Assembly (NCBI GenBank): GCA_903860985.1
Contig: CAIOSO010000145.1
Span: forward strand, 30,705 to 94,704
Length of the DNA: 64,000 nt
From: an uncultured Flavobacteriales bacterium
Lineage (GTDB): Bacteria > Bacteroidota > Bacteroidia > Flavobacteriales_D > Crocinitomicaceae
Reading direction: 5' to 3'
In this document: piece after piece, positions 27,369-35,607 of the stretch
Numbering within the stretch: the stretch's first letter is position 1
How the letters are laid out: every line of letters begins with the position of its first letter
Translations under genes and position numbers: made by a program
Notes under the pieces: generated by a model
The model's input: only the letters and a program-made list of their open reading frames with translations
What the model was told of the DNA's origin: nothing
Database searches by the model: none

Positions 27369-27740
27369 TTAGTTCGGTAAGTATATGGTTTTAACCGTTG
27401 TTGTATGCACACGACAACGTGCATAATCGTATGCAATTTTATTGTTGTATTTCACAATGATATCGAAATAACCGGTCGTATTCTCTTCACCTGAAACATT
27501 AAAGTACTGATCCATGTCTGTGATGGAGAATCCAGAGGCATTTGTGAATACGGTATCAACAAAAGGAAGTGTTGCTGGATTTGATTGTTGGTCACCGATC
27601 ACGATCACTTTAGCACCATCCATTAACTGGTTTGATGAAGAGCGCACAAATACCTTTAAAACGGCAGGGTCTTTGGACTCACAAGAAACACTGATTAGGA
27701 TAACTAAAATCAGTGAAAGTAGGTTTAAAATGGTTTTCAT
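27369..27740 (-). CDS. small lipoprotein with transthyretin/CNA-B-like fold (array member 2)
   Basis: 123 residues. Lipobox SVSC, then ESKDPAVLKVFVRSSSNQLMDGAKVIVIGD, FVDTVFTNASGFSIT and final strand VKTIYLPN, the same pattern as its two neighbours at low identity. The 11-base gap to the next gene implies one transcript. A TAAATTTG box is found on the minus strand about 16 bases before the start, so the middle gene may also have its own promoter. Function unknown. Confidence 0.75.
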   Translation of the reverse strand: MKTILNLLSLILVILISVSCESKDPAVLKVFVRSSSNQLMDGAKVIVIGDQQSNPATLPFVDTVFTNASGFSITDMDQYFNVSGEENTTGYFDIIVKYNNKIAYDYARCRVHTTTVKTIYLPN

Positions 27741-27801
27741 ATTATTTCGTAAGTTTCAAATTTACATTATTTTTTTTAAATGCTCAAATTTCAATCGTTT
27801 A

Positions 27802-28200
27802 CTAGTTAATCACCACGACGATTCGGTTGCGTTTTTCTTCTACGACTTGAATCACTTGGTTTCCAATTAATCCGTAGTAAAAGGCCTGTACTTTCAATAC
27901 TGCAACTCCAACTTGTCCGGATTTATAGTATTTACCCAAGTCGAAAAACGCGAGTCCTCCCGCATTTGTTGTTGTACTGTCATTAATTATTGGAACTTGA
28001 CTCGAGTTGGTCGTGGGCTCAGCAATTAATTTCACTTTCGCATTTTTAACGAATTCTCCATTCGAAAATTGCACCGCAACTTCTAACAAGGTCGGGTCTT
28101 TTTTGTAACAGGCACTCAGCAAGAATGTACTCAATAGAAACAAGGGAATAATTCCATCTCGCAGCTTGATTTTACCAATAAATTTCTTGTACATTTGCAT
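27802..28200 (-). CDS. small lipoprotein with transthyretin/CNA-B-like fold (array member 1)
   Basis: 132 residues from ATG 28200; an ATG two codons later (28194) is equally possible. A longer positively charged N-region precedes the hydrophobic core and lipobox LSAC. The mature part CYKKDPTLLEVAVQF...VKNAKVKLIAE, NDSTTTNAGGLAFFDLGKYYKSGQVGVAVL mirrors members 2 and 3; in particular the LGQAGVAVLDI of member 3 corresponds to SGQVGVAVLKV here. It is divergent from pheS (68 bases between starts) and separated by 61 bases from member 2. Confidence 0.75.
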   Translation of the reverse strand: MQMYKKFIGKIKLRDGIIPLFLLSTFLLSACYKKDPTLLEVAVQFSNGEFVKNAKVKLIAEPTTNSSQVPIINDSTTTNAGGLAFFDLGKYYKSGQVGVAVLKVQAFYYGLIGNQVIQVVEEKRNRIVVVIN

Positions 28201-28268
28201 GTTTAGGGCTGTTTAGCTACGAGTTAAACAAGTTTGGGGCCCGAAAAGTTACACTATGTCAGTAGAAA

Positions 28269-29285
28269 ATGAATATTAAAGAGATTTTAGAGGCGGTTCA
28301 GGCATTCGAAATTCAATCAGCAAATGATTTAGAGAACTTTCGAATCCAATTTTTAGGTTCAAAAGGACAAATAAAGGACCTTTATGGAGCGCTAAAAAGT
28401 GTACCAAATGAAGAGAAGCGATTGGTCGGACAGCAAATCAATGAACTTCGTCAAGCAACTGAAGATAAATTCTCTTTATTCAAAAACACATTCTCCCAAG
28501 AGCAAAAGCAAGGTGATCAAATCGATGTGAGTAGACCTGGGTCTGATTCTCAAATCGGCAGTCATCACCCGCTATCTCTTGTTCGACATGAAATAATCGA
28601 GATCTTTAACCGAATTGGATACGTTGTTTCAGAAGGTCCAGAAATTGAAGATGATTGGCATAATTTTTCTGCGTTAAATTTCCCACCTGAGCATCCAGCA
28701 AGAGATATGCAGGATACTTTTTTTGTGGAGAAAGGAGCAAATGAAATGGCACTGCGGACGCATACGAGTAGTGTGCAAGTTCGTGTGATGGAAAATTCCA
28801 CCCCACCGATTAGAACAATTTCTCCGGGACGTGTATACCGTAACGAAGCGATATCTGCTCGTGCGCATTGCTTTTTCCATCAAATCGAGGGGCTGTACAT
28901 CGATAAAAATGTATCCTTTGCGGACTTAAAACAAACATTGTTGTTTTTCGCGAAAGAATTATTCGGTGAAAAAGCATCCATTCGACTTCGTCCATCTTAT
29001 TTTCCATTTACGGAACCAAGCGCAGAAGTTGATGTTTCTTGCACACTTTGTCACGGAAACGGGTGCAATGTTTGTAAGTACTCAGGATGGCTTGAAATTC
29101 TAGGATGCGGCATGGTTGATCCAAATGTACTAGATGCATGTGGCATTGATTCTTCCGTCTATTCCGGCTTTGCTTTCGGAATGGGAGTGGAACGAATAGC
29201 TCAACTTAAATTCCGTGTAACAGATCTTCGCTTATATTCTGAAAACGACCTGCGATTTTTAAAACAATTCACCCCTGGAAAATAA
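28269..29285 (+). CDS. pheS: phenylalanine--tRNA ligase subunit alpha
   Basis: 338 residues. Catalytic alpha subunit of the alpha2beta2 enzyme that charges tRNA-Phe. The N-terminal coiled coil (EILEAVQAFEIQSANDLENFRIQFLGSKG), the class II core with RVYRNEAISARAHCFFHQIEGLY and FGMGVERIAQLKF near the C-terminus are typical. A Cys-rich insert (CTLCHGNGCNVCKYSGW, a C-x2-C-x4-C-x2-C pattern) lies before the last motif and could bind a metal. The beta subunit gene pheT is not adjacent. ytxJ follows after four bases. Confidence 0.96.
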   Translation: MNIKEILEAVQAFEIQSANDLENFRIQFLGSKGQIKDLYGALKSVPNEEKRLVGQQINELRQATEDKFSLFKNTFSQEQKQGDQIDVSRPGSDSQIGSHHPLSLVRHEIIEIFNRIGYVVSEGPEIEDDWHNFSALNFPPEHPARDMQDTFFVEKGANEMALRTHTSSVQVRVMENSTPPIRTISPGRVYRNEAISARAHCFFHQIEGLYIDKNVSFADLKQTLLFFAKELFGEKASIRLRPSYFPFTEPSAEVDVSCTLCHGNGCNVCKYSGWLEILGCGMVDPNVLDACGIDSSVYSGFAFGMGVERIAQLKFRVTDLRLYSENDLRFLKQFTPGK

Positions 29286-29289
29286 TAGC

Positions 29290-29622
29290 ATGACTTGGAA
29301 TATTCTTTCAGACTCAATTCAAATTCAAGAAATCATTGATGCTAGTAAGCACAAGCCACAACTTTTTTTTAAACACAGTACACGTTGCAGCATTTCCACG
29401 ATGGCGCTAAGTCGCTTCGAAAAATCGGGAATATTATCCAACGAACACCTTGATTGTTGGTATTTGGACTTGTTAGCGCATCGACAAATATCTGCCGAAA
29501 TAGAAAAATTAACACGGGTGCTACATCAATCACCTCAAGCAATTTTATTGAACAGCGGACAAGTCATGTACTCGGCTAGTCATGGCATGATTGATTCTGC
29601 TGAAATTCAAAACTTAGTCTAA
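29290..29622 (+). CDS. ytxJ: bacillithiol-system redox-active protein YtxJ
   Basis: 110 residues with a thioredoxin-like layout. The single redox Cys lies in FFKHSTRCSISTMAL (Cys33), the YtxJ family signature; the family co-occurs with bacillithiol biosynthesis and is thought to act as a monothiol bacilliredoxin. This implies that the organism uses bacillithiol as low-molecular-weight thiol (inference; no bsh genes here). It lies in a tight run with pheS and the glutaminyl cyclase gene (gaps of 4 and 5 bases). Confidence 0.88.
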   Translation: MTWNILSDSIQIQEIIDASKHKPQLFFKHSTRCSISTMALSRFEKSGILSNEHLDCWYLDLLAHRQISAEIEKLTRVLHQSPQAILLNSGQVMYSASHGMIDSAEIQNLV

Positions 29623-29627
29623 AACGC

Positions 29628-30689
29628 ATGAAGAAAATTCTTGTAATCGTTCTCGTTCTTGGGTTGTTAGGGAGCTACCTTGTCCCAATGTTTCTAAACA
29701 GTAGCGAAAGTGCAGAAGCGCCATTTCAATTCGGCTTCTCTGATAATTTGGCGATAAAATTCGGTGATGTTGTATCGATACCCATTGAAACAAATGGCGA
29801 AATAAATAAAATAACAATTACTTTTGGAGGAAGGGTTCTTGAACAATTGAAACAGCCCAAAGAAAAGATAAGTGTTCTATTAGATTCTAAAAATTATCAA
29901 ATAGGCGCATACGAGATCGAAATGCACGGTGTTGATTTACAAGGACAATTTTTTACAGAAATACGAAATGTCCGCATTCTATCGGATGTTACTCCAGAAA
30001 AATGGAGCTTGGAAATTGTGAATCGCTTCCCACACAACGAAAGTAGTTTTACTCAAGGACTCGCATTTTCAGGAGATCAACTATATGAGGGAACAGGTGA
30101 TCCGAATCAAAATGGTGCATCTTTAGTGGCTAAGGTTAACTTAAAGACAGGTGAAATAGGAACAAAAACTGGCTTAGATGCCAGTCGATTTGGAGAGGGA
30201 ATAACCATTTTAGGAGATCAACTATTTCAATTAACCTGGTTGAATCACACGTGCCTTGTTTACAATAAAGAAACGCTAGAATTATTAAAGGAATATGACT
30301 ATACCACAGAAGGCTGGGGTATTTGTACAGATGGAAAGGTACTATATATGTCTGATGGATCAGAACGAATTTATGTCCGCAATCCTAAAAATTTCGAAAT
30401 CATTAAAACGATAGAAGTATATACGAATGAGTTTGCAATTCCCAGGCTGAATGAATTGGAATTTGTGAATGGACTCATTTACGCCAATATATGGACATCT
30501 AGCGAAATCGCGGTGATTGACCCCATGTCAGGAAAAGTAATCGCATTGATTGACGCAACTAATCTTGTTAAAGAAGGCAAGGGAAATGGGGAAGTCTTGA
30601 ATGGGATTGCCTACCATCCAACAACGAAAAAGTTGTATATGACAGGAAAGTTTTGGCCTACCATGTTTGAAGTGAAGGTGCTTAAATAA
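29628..30689 (+). CDS. glutaminyl-peptide cyclotransferase (plant-type beta-propeller)
   Basis: 353 residues. Converts N-terminal glutamine of exported proteins to pyroglutamate. An N-terminal hydrophobic anchor (MKKILVIVLVLGLLGSYLVPMFL) has no lipobox Cys, then about 100 residues of unassigned beta domain, then the family domain from about residue 125: WSLEIVNRFPHNESSFTQGLAF with YEGTGDPNQNGAS, FGEGITILGDQLFQLTW, and EWGICTDGK-like repeats (EGWGICTDGKVLYMSDGS). Bacteroidota export many proteins with Gln right after the signal peptide, and eight in this window do so, giving a plausible substrate set. Confidence 0.88.
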   Translation: MKKILVIVLVLGLLGSYLVPMFLNSSESAEAPFQFGFSDNLAIKFGDVVSIPIETNGEINKITITFGGRVLEQLKQPKEKISVLLDSKNYQIGAYEIEMHGVDLQGQFFTEIRNVRILSDVTPEKWSLEIVNRFPHNESSFTQGLAFSGDQLYEGTGDPNQNGASLVAKVNLKTGEIGTKTGLDASRFGEGITILGDQLFQLTWLNHTCLVYNKETLELLKEYDYTTEGWGICTDGKVLYMSDGSERIYVRNPKNFEIIKTIEVYTNEFAIPRLNELEFVNGLIYANIWTSSEIAVIDPMSGKVIALIDATNLVKEGKGNGEVLNGIAYHPTTKKLYMTGKFWPTMFEVKVLK

Positions 30690-30765
30690 CACAATGGAAA
30701 CGTAGATTTTCTGATCATCACAATTTTTCTGTCATTCAAACGTTTGAAAGTTCTACCTTAACGCT

Positions 30766-31449
30766 ATGGAAAATACTCAAAAGGATTGGAATGAATTTAA
30801 AAGTAACGACAGTTGGTCGATTTTTAAAATCATGTCTGAATTTGTCGAAGGCTACGATCGAATGTCTAAAATCGGACCTTGTGTCTCCATTTTTGGTTCG
30901 GCAAGAACGAAAGAAGAAAATCCGTATTATCAATTAGGTGTAGACATAGCTGATAAATTAGCACGAGCAGGGTATGGGATTATTACTGGAGGCGGACCTG
31001 GATTAATGGAGGCAGCAAATAAAGGAGCGCAGCAAGCGCAAGGGAAATCGGTTGGTTTAAACATCGATTTGCCTTTTGAACAAAATCATAATCCATTTAT
31101 CGATCAAGAACACAATTTGGAATTTGATTATTTCTTTGTGAGAAAAGTAATTTTTGTAAAGTATTCTCAAGCATTTGTGATACTACCAGGGGGATTCGGA
31201 ACCTTAGATGAGTTCTTTGAAGCAATGACCCTTATTCAAACAAAAAAAATAGCCAAGCGCCCTGTGGTCTTAGTAGGAACTTCCTATTGGAGTGGCTTGT
31301 TAAATTGGGTGGAGGAAACCATGTTGTTGAAAGAAAATAACATTTCTAAGGATGACTTAACATTATATAAATTAGTTGATTCAGCAGAAGAAGCGGTGGA
31401 GCATATTGAAGAATTCTACCGTTCTAATACACTATCTCCAAATTTCTGA
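30766..31449 (+). CDS. LOG family (TIGR00730) protein
   Basis: 227 residues. Rossmann-like fold with GYGIITGGGPGLMEAANKGA and the LOG-family PGGFGTLDEFFEAMTLIQT motif, whose Arg/Glu-type residues hydrolyse the N-glycosidic bond of nucleoside 5'-monophosphates (cytokinin-riboside phosphate in plants; AMP and others in bacteria). About 40 extra N-terminal residues precede the fold. It lies 76 bases after the cyclase gene and 27 before the PASTA gene; whether it starts a new transcript is unclear. Confidence 0.9.
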   Translation: MENTQKDWNEFKSNDSWSIFKIMSEFVEGYDRMSKIGPCVSIFGSARTKEENPYYQLGVDIADKLARAGYGIITGGGPGLMEAANKGAQQAQGKSVGLNIDLPFEQNHNPFIDQEHNLEFDYFFVRKVIFVKYSQAFVILPGGFGTLDEFFEAMTLIQTKKIAKRPVVLVGTSYWSGLLNWVEETMLLKENNISKDDLTLYKLVDSAEEAVEHIEEFYRSNTLSPNF

Positions 31450-31476
31450 TAAATTAACGAAAAGGAAAGATTAACT

Positions 31477-32307
31477 TTGACTCTTGAAAATGTAAAAACA
31501 GTGTTGCAGAAAATTAAAAATTTTGTTTTAACGAAGCACTTCATCAAGCATGTTGGATTAGTGATTTTGTTTTATTTAGTCCTCGTTTTCGCAACGGTTC
31601 TTTACTTAGATTTGGCAACGAATCACGGAGAAAAGATAGCAGTTCCAAATTTTGTTGGAATGAATGGGGAAGAAGCAAAAAAGAAAATTGAAGAACTAGA
31701 TTTACAATATCAAATCCTCGACAGTATCTACAATCCTAAAATGCCTGAGGGAACCGTTCTAGAACAGTTGGTTGAACCTACGGGATTATCTAAGGTACAT
31801 GTGAAATCTGGACGTATTATTGGATTGCGCTTAACAAAAAGAACGCAGATGGTCGAAATGCCAAGTTTAGTTCACAAACAATTGCAATTTGCTGAAAGTA
31901 TTTTGGAACAACGTGGATTGCGTTTTAGCATTCAATATAGAGCGACAAGTGAGGCCAATGGTTCCGTTTTAGATCAACTTTTCCGAGGACGCCGAATTAA
32001 AGAAGGAGACCGCATTCCAATTGGAGCTGTTGTCACCTTAATTGTTGGTCAAAATGATCAAGGTGAGCCAATAACGATTCCTAATTTTGTCGGTCTGACC
32101 ATGTCCGATGCACGTTACATTATGGATACATTAGGAGTGACATCATTTAGTTTTGTTTGTCCAGATTGCAGTACTTCGCAAGATTCATTAGCGGCTATAA
32201 TATTTAGCCAAACACCAGAGTTTATTGAAGGTTCAACAGTGTTTAAATCCACTCAATTTACCCTTTCGATGAAACGAAATATTTCAGATATTGAAATCCC
32301 TGATTGA
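31477..32307 (+). CDS. membrane-anchored PASTA-domain protein
   Basis: 276 residues if translated from the TTG at 31477. No in-frame ATG precedes the membrane helix; a GTG at 31501 is an alternative, and the TTG sits within a TAACTTTG sequence that could itself be a -7 box. There is one membrane segment (about 25-47 of the long form), then three PASTA domains: IAVPNFVGMNGEEAKKKI, VEMPSLVHKQLQFAESIL, ITIPNFVGLTMSDARYIM. PASTA domains bind peptidoglycan/muropeptides; no kinase domain is attached, as is usual in Bacteroidota. One base separates it from the next gene. Confidence 0.85.
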   Translation: MTLENVKTVLQKIKNFVLTKHFIKHVGLVILFYLVLVFATVLYLDLATNHGEKIAVPNFVGMNGEEAKKKIEELDLQYQILDSIYNPKMPEGTVLEQLVEPTGLSKVHVKSGRIIGLRLTKRTQMVEMPSLVHKQLQFAESILEQRGLRFSIQYRATSEANGSVLDQLFRGRRIKEGDRIPIGAVVTLIVGQNDQGEPITIPNFVGLTMSDARYIMDTLGVTSFSFVCPDCSTSQDSLAAIIFSQTPEFIEGSTVFKSTQFTLSMKRNISDIEIPD

Positions 32308-32308
32308 C

Positions 32309-34519
32309 ATGAAACTGTTTCTCATTTTTTGCATGTTTGCGCTAAATTCATTTGCTCAACAAATGGAAGTCGGACCCATCACTCGAAATGTTCACCTTTC
32401 ACCAAGTCAAGCATTCGTAAAGTCCGGAAACACAAGTGTAGATAGCACCTTTATTTACATTTCTGACACACTCAGTCTACCTATTTATGATGATTTTTCA
32501 TCCAATAAATTCCAACTATACACAGCTCAATTTAATTCTCCTGGCGTAACAAATCAACTGTTTTACCACTTATTAAATCCAACAAATCTCCTTCCGTTTC
32601 CGGCCAATGCAAGTTTTACCAATGGAGCAACATTTAAAAGAACTTATGATAGCACAACTGATACGTATGTTGACAGTGTGTTTGCTACCATTGCAGTAAA
32701 AGTGGCGGATTTCGCTAGCTATCCAATTGTGTATCAAACCGAAGATTTATATCCGCCGTATTATATCTATGATACTATTGGTGTGCCAGATGTAAGAGAT
32801 ACGGTATGGTTACCCAATCCAACCTACATCCAAGATTCTGCACGCGTATTTTTCGCAGATTTACTTGATCCGAATTCACTTTGGTTAGACAATCAAGCCT
32901 ATTTGAATGAACGTTTTGGCTTTAATCCAAGGTCATTGGGTGTTGTAACCTTTGATGGTTTAGATGCCTTCGGTTATCCGTATCAAATTGGCACAGCAAT
33001 CACGAATTATGCGGATCGATTGACCTGTAAACCTTTGGATTTGGGTAATTTAACAGCGGCTGATTCTGTTTATCTTTCTTTCTTAGTGCAGCCCGAAGGA
33101 TTAGGCGATATTCCGGAACAAGGAGATTCACTGGTATTAGAATTATATGCGAAAGAATTGGATCAATGGTTTAGAGTATGGTCAATGAATGGCGATACTA
33201 CCTATCCCTTTAAATCGGTTCATATTGCGATAAAAGACGCTAAATATTTTAAAAAAGGATTTCAATTTAGGTTTAAAAATTATGGTTCTTTGGCAGGAGC
33301 TTTGGATCATTTTCACTTAGATTATGTTCATTTAAGAACGCAATCAACTTTGTCTGATACTTTATTCAAAGACTTTGCATTGGTTTATCCCTTGAACACA
33401 CTCCTTAAAACATATACCGCCGTTCCTTGGGACCATTACAAGCAGTCTACCGAAAACAAAATGAGTGATGCATTAAAAGTAATGGTTCATAATGGAAGTC
33501 CAAACCCAGAAAACTATCAAAATGGAAGCATCGTATTTTCTCAAGGCGCGACCAATTACGGCACTTTTACTTTGCAAGGATACAACTTAGCGGAACAACA
33601 AATTAATTATCAGCCAAGAACCACACACACATCTTTTCACGACTTAACAAGCGGTGCAGAATTCCCAAGAAATTTAATTGGGGATGAGCAATCTTTTGAG
33701 GTAAACACAACCGTTTCAGCACAATTTCCCAATGATGTGAGCAACGATCAGACTACGTTCATTCAACATTTCTATAACTACTATAGTTACGACGACGGAA
33801 GTGCTGAAGCAGCGTTTGGTCCAACAGGCATTCAATCAAGACTGGCAATTTCCTATGAAGCATATGAGCCAGATTCCATCATTGGCATTGACATGCACTT
33901 TGTTCCTTCTGTTACGGATGTCAGCGGTAAATTATTTTTTCTAACTGTTTGGGCAGATGACGGAACTGGAAATCCAGGTCAAGTGTTATATGAAGATGAC
34001 ATTTTTAATACACGAAGTCCAATTTACGGAACAACACAAAACATGTTCATCAAGTATTACTTCACGGATACTATCAAGATTGCTGTCCCTATTAAGTTTT
34101 TTATTGGATGGAGACAAATAGATCAGGAAAGACTTAATCTAGGTTTGGACAGAAACATTGACCATTCTGATAAAATTAAGTTCAGTGTTGATGGTGGTGG
34201 AACATGGATGACTTCGCCTTTTCAAGGCAGTGCAATGATGAGGCCAATTTTCTCTACCTCACTTGACCCAACTTTAGGTATTCAGACAAAAGAATCTATC
34301 GCGACTTTTTACTGTTATCCGAATCCGGCAGCAGATGAACTATATTTTCAAAGTGCGGTAGCCTTAACGAATGAAATGAAATTTGTTTACGATGCTTCTG
34401 GACGATTAATCGCTCAAACAACGGAAAATACTATTTCCTTGGTTGATTTTCATCAGGGCGTTTATTTTGTTTCCATACCATCCATTTCACCTAAACCGGT
34501 AAAGATCATCAAACAATGA
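32309..34519 (+). CDS. large secreted protein with T9SS type A sorting domain
   Basis: 736 residues from ATG 32309. Signal peptide MKLFLIFCMFALNSFA with Gln-Gln following. The mature body is beta-rich without a named catalytic motif that I can see: Asp/Thr-rich strands, a jelly-roll-like central region (DYADRLTCKPLDLGN.. to RFKNYG) and a later stretch VSGKLFFLTVWADDGTGNPG. The type A sorting domain occupies the last 75 residues (FYCYPNPAADELYFQS, VYDASGRLIAQ, DFHQGVYFVSI, KIIKQ). It lies one base after the PASTA gene and overlaps the pseudouridine synthase gene by four. Confidence 0.87.
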   Translation: MKLFLIFCMFALNSFAQQMEVGPITRNVHLSPSQAFVKSGNTSVDSTFIYISDTLSLPIYDDFSSNKFQLYTAQFNSPGVTNQLFYHLLNPTNLLPFPANASFTNGATFKRTYDSTTDTYVDSVFATIAVKVADFASYPIVYQTEDLYPPYYIYDTIGVPDVRDTVWLPNPTYIQDSARVFFADLLDPNSLWLDNQAYLNERFGFNPRSLGVVTFDGLDAFGYPYQIGTAITNYADRLTCKPLDLGNLTAADSVYLSFLVQPEGLGDIPEQGDSLVLELYAKELDQWFRVWSMNGDTTYPFKSVHIAIKDAKYFKKGFQFRFKNYGSLAGALDHFHLDYVHLRTQSTLSDTLFKDFALVYPLNTLLKTYTAVPWDHYKQSTENKMSDALKVMVHNGSPNPENYQNGSIVFSQGATNYGTFTLQGYNLAEQQINYQPRTTHTSFHDLTSGAEFPRNLIGDEQSFEVNTTVSAQFPNDVSNDQTTFIQHFYNYYSYDDGSAEAAFGPTGIQSRLAISYEAYEPDSIIGIDMHFVPSVTDVSGKLFFLTVWADDGTGNPGQVLYEDDIFNTRSPIYGTTQNMFIKYYFTDTIKIAVPIKFFIGWRQIDQERLNLGLDRNIDHSDKIKFSVDGGGTWMTSPFQGSAMMRPIFSTSLDPTLGIQTKESIATFYCYPNPAADELYFQSAVALTNEMKFVYDASGRLIAQTTENTISLVDFHQGVYFVSIPSISPKPVKIIKQ

Positions 34520-35553
34520 CGGAGGAACAAGTGCTTGACCTCGAGAATGAAGAGGAAGAACTTTTTGAACACCATCGATTTAAGGCTGATCCTGGACAAG
34601 AAGCAATCCGGATTGATAAATTTCTGATTGACCGCATGGCCAACACATCGCGGAATAAAATTCAAATTGCTGCGAAAAATGGCAATATCCTTGTCAATAC
34701 GATAAAAGTCAAGCAAAACTATAAGATTAAACCCGGTGATGAGGTATCCATTGTACTGCCTTATCCCGTGAGAGAAATCGAGCTCATACCCCAAGAGATA
34801 CCTATCGAAATCACATATGAAGACGAGGATTTACTTGTGGTAAATAAACCTTCAAATATGGTTGTTCACCCAGGTTACGGAAATTACTCTGGGACATTGG
34901 TTAACGCTTTGGTTTTTTACATTCAAAATTTACCTTCTCCTCCAAAAGATTATTATGGCAGACCTGGACTTGTTCACCGCATTGACAAGCATACAACAGG
35001 TTTGCTATTAATTGCAAAAACAGAAATAGCGCTAGTGGAATTAGCGAAACAATTTTATAACCGAACAACTGAAAGGCGTTATAACGCCTTGGTTTGGGGT
35101 GATTTGGAAGCGGGGGGAACGATTGAAGGGAATATTGGTAGGTCATTAAAAAACAGAAAGGTCATGGCTGTTTTTAAAGATGGAACACATGGTAAAACGG
35201 CCATCACTCACTTCAAAGTGCTAGAGCGCTTTGGTTTGGTGACACTTGTCGAATGCAAATTAGAAACAGGCCGAACACATCAAATCCGAGCTCATTTCCA
35301 ATCGCTTGGCCATCCTTTGTTTAATGATTTGGAGTATGGGGGAAATAAAATCGTAAAAGGCACAAGGTCGGCAAGCTATGAACGCTTTGTGCAACATTGC
35401 TTTGACTTGTTGCCAGGCCAAGCATTGCACGCAAAAACGCTTGGATTTATTCAACCAACAACTCAGGCCTTTCTAGAATTTGATTCCCAACTACCAAAAG
35501 GCTTTAGCGAACTCATCGAGCGATGGAGGAACTATTGTTCGGATTTTAAATAA
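34516..35553 (+). CDS. rluD: RluA family 23S rRNA pseudouridine synthase
   Basis: 345 residues. N-terminal S4 RNA-binding domain (IRIDKFLIDRMANTSRNKIQ, about 31-80), then the RluA catalytic core with GRPGLVHRIDKHTTGLL, where Asp157 is the catalytic nucleophile, and GRTHQIRAHFQSLGHPL. The domain set matches RluD, which modifies helix 69 of 23S rRNA; the exact target is inferred. An ATGA overlap (34516-34519) couples it to the preceding cargo gene. Confidence 0.92.
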   Translation: MTEEQVLDLENEEEELFEHHRFKADPGQEAIRIDKFLIDRMANTSRNKIQIAAKNGNILVNTIKVKQNYKIKPGDEVSIVLPYPVREIELIPQEIPIEITYEDEDLLVVNKPSNMVVHPGYGNYSGTLVNALVFYIQNLPSPPKDYYGRPGLVHRIDKHTTGLLLIAKTEIALVELAKQFYNRTTERRYNALVWGDLEAGGTIEGNIGRSLKNRKVMAVFKDGTHGKTAITHFKVLERFGLVTLVECKLETGRTHQIRAHFQSLGHPLFNDLEYGGNKIVKGTRSASYERFVQHCFDLLPGQALHAKTLGFIQPTTQAFLEFDSQLPKGFSELIERWRNYCSDFK

Positions 35554-35561
35554 ATATTTCT

Positions 35562-35569
35562 TATTTTTG
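35562..35569 (+). promoter_or_regulatory. -7 promoter element for the PorE-like gene
   Basis: TATTTTTG (TAnnTTTG), 38 bases before the ATG at 35608, giving a leader of about 30 bases. Confidence 0.5.
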
Positions 35570-35607
35570 CTTTCCTTGGATGAATATCCGAGCTTAAACT
35601 ACGCTTT

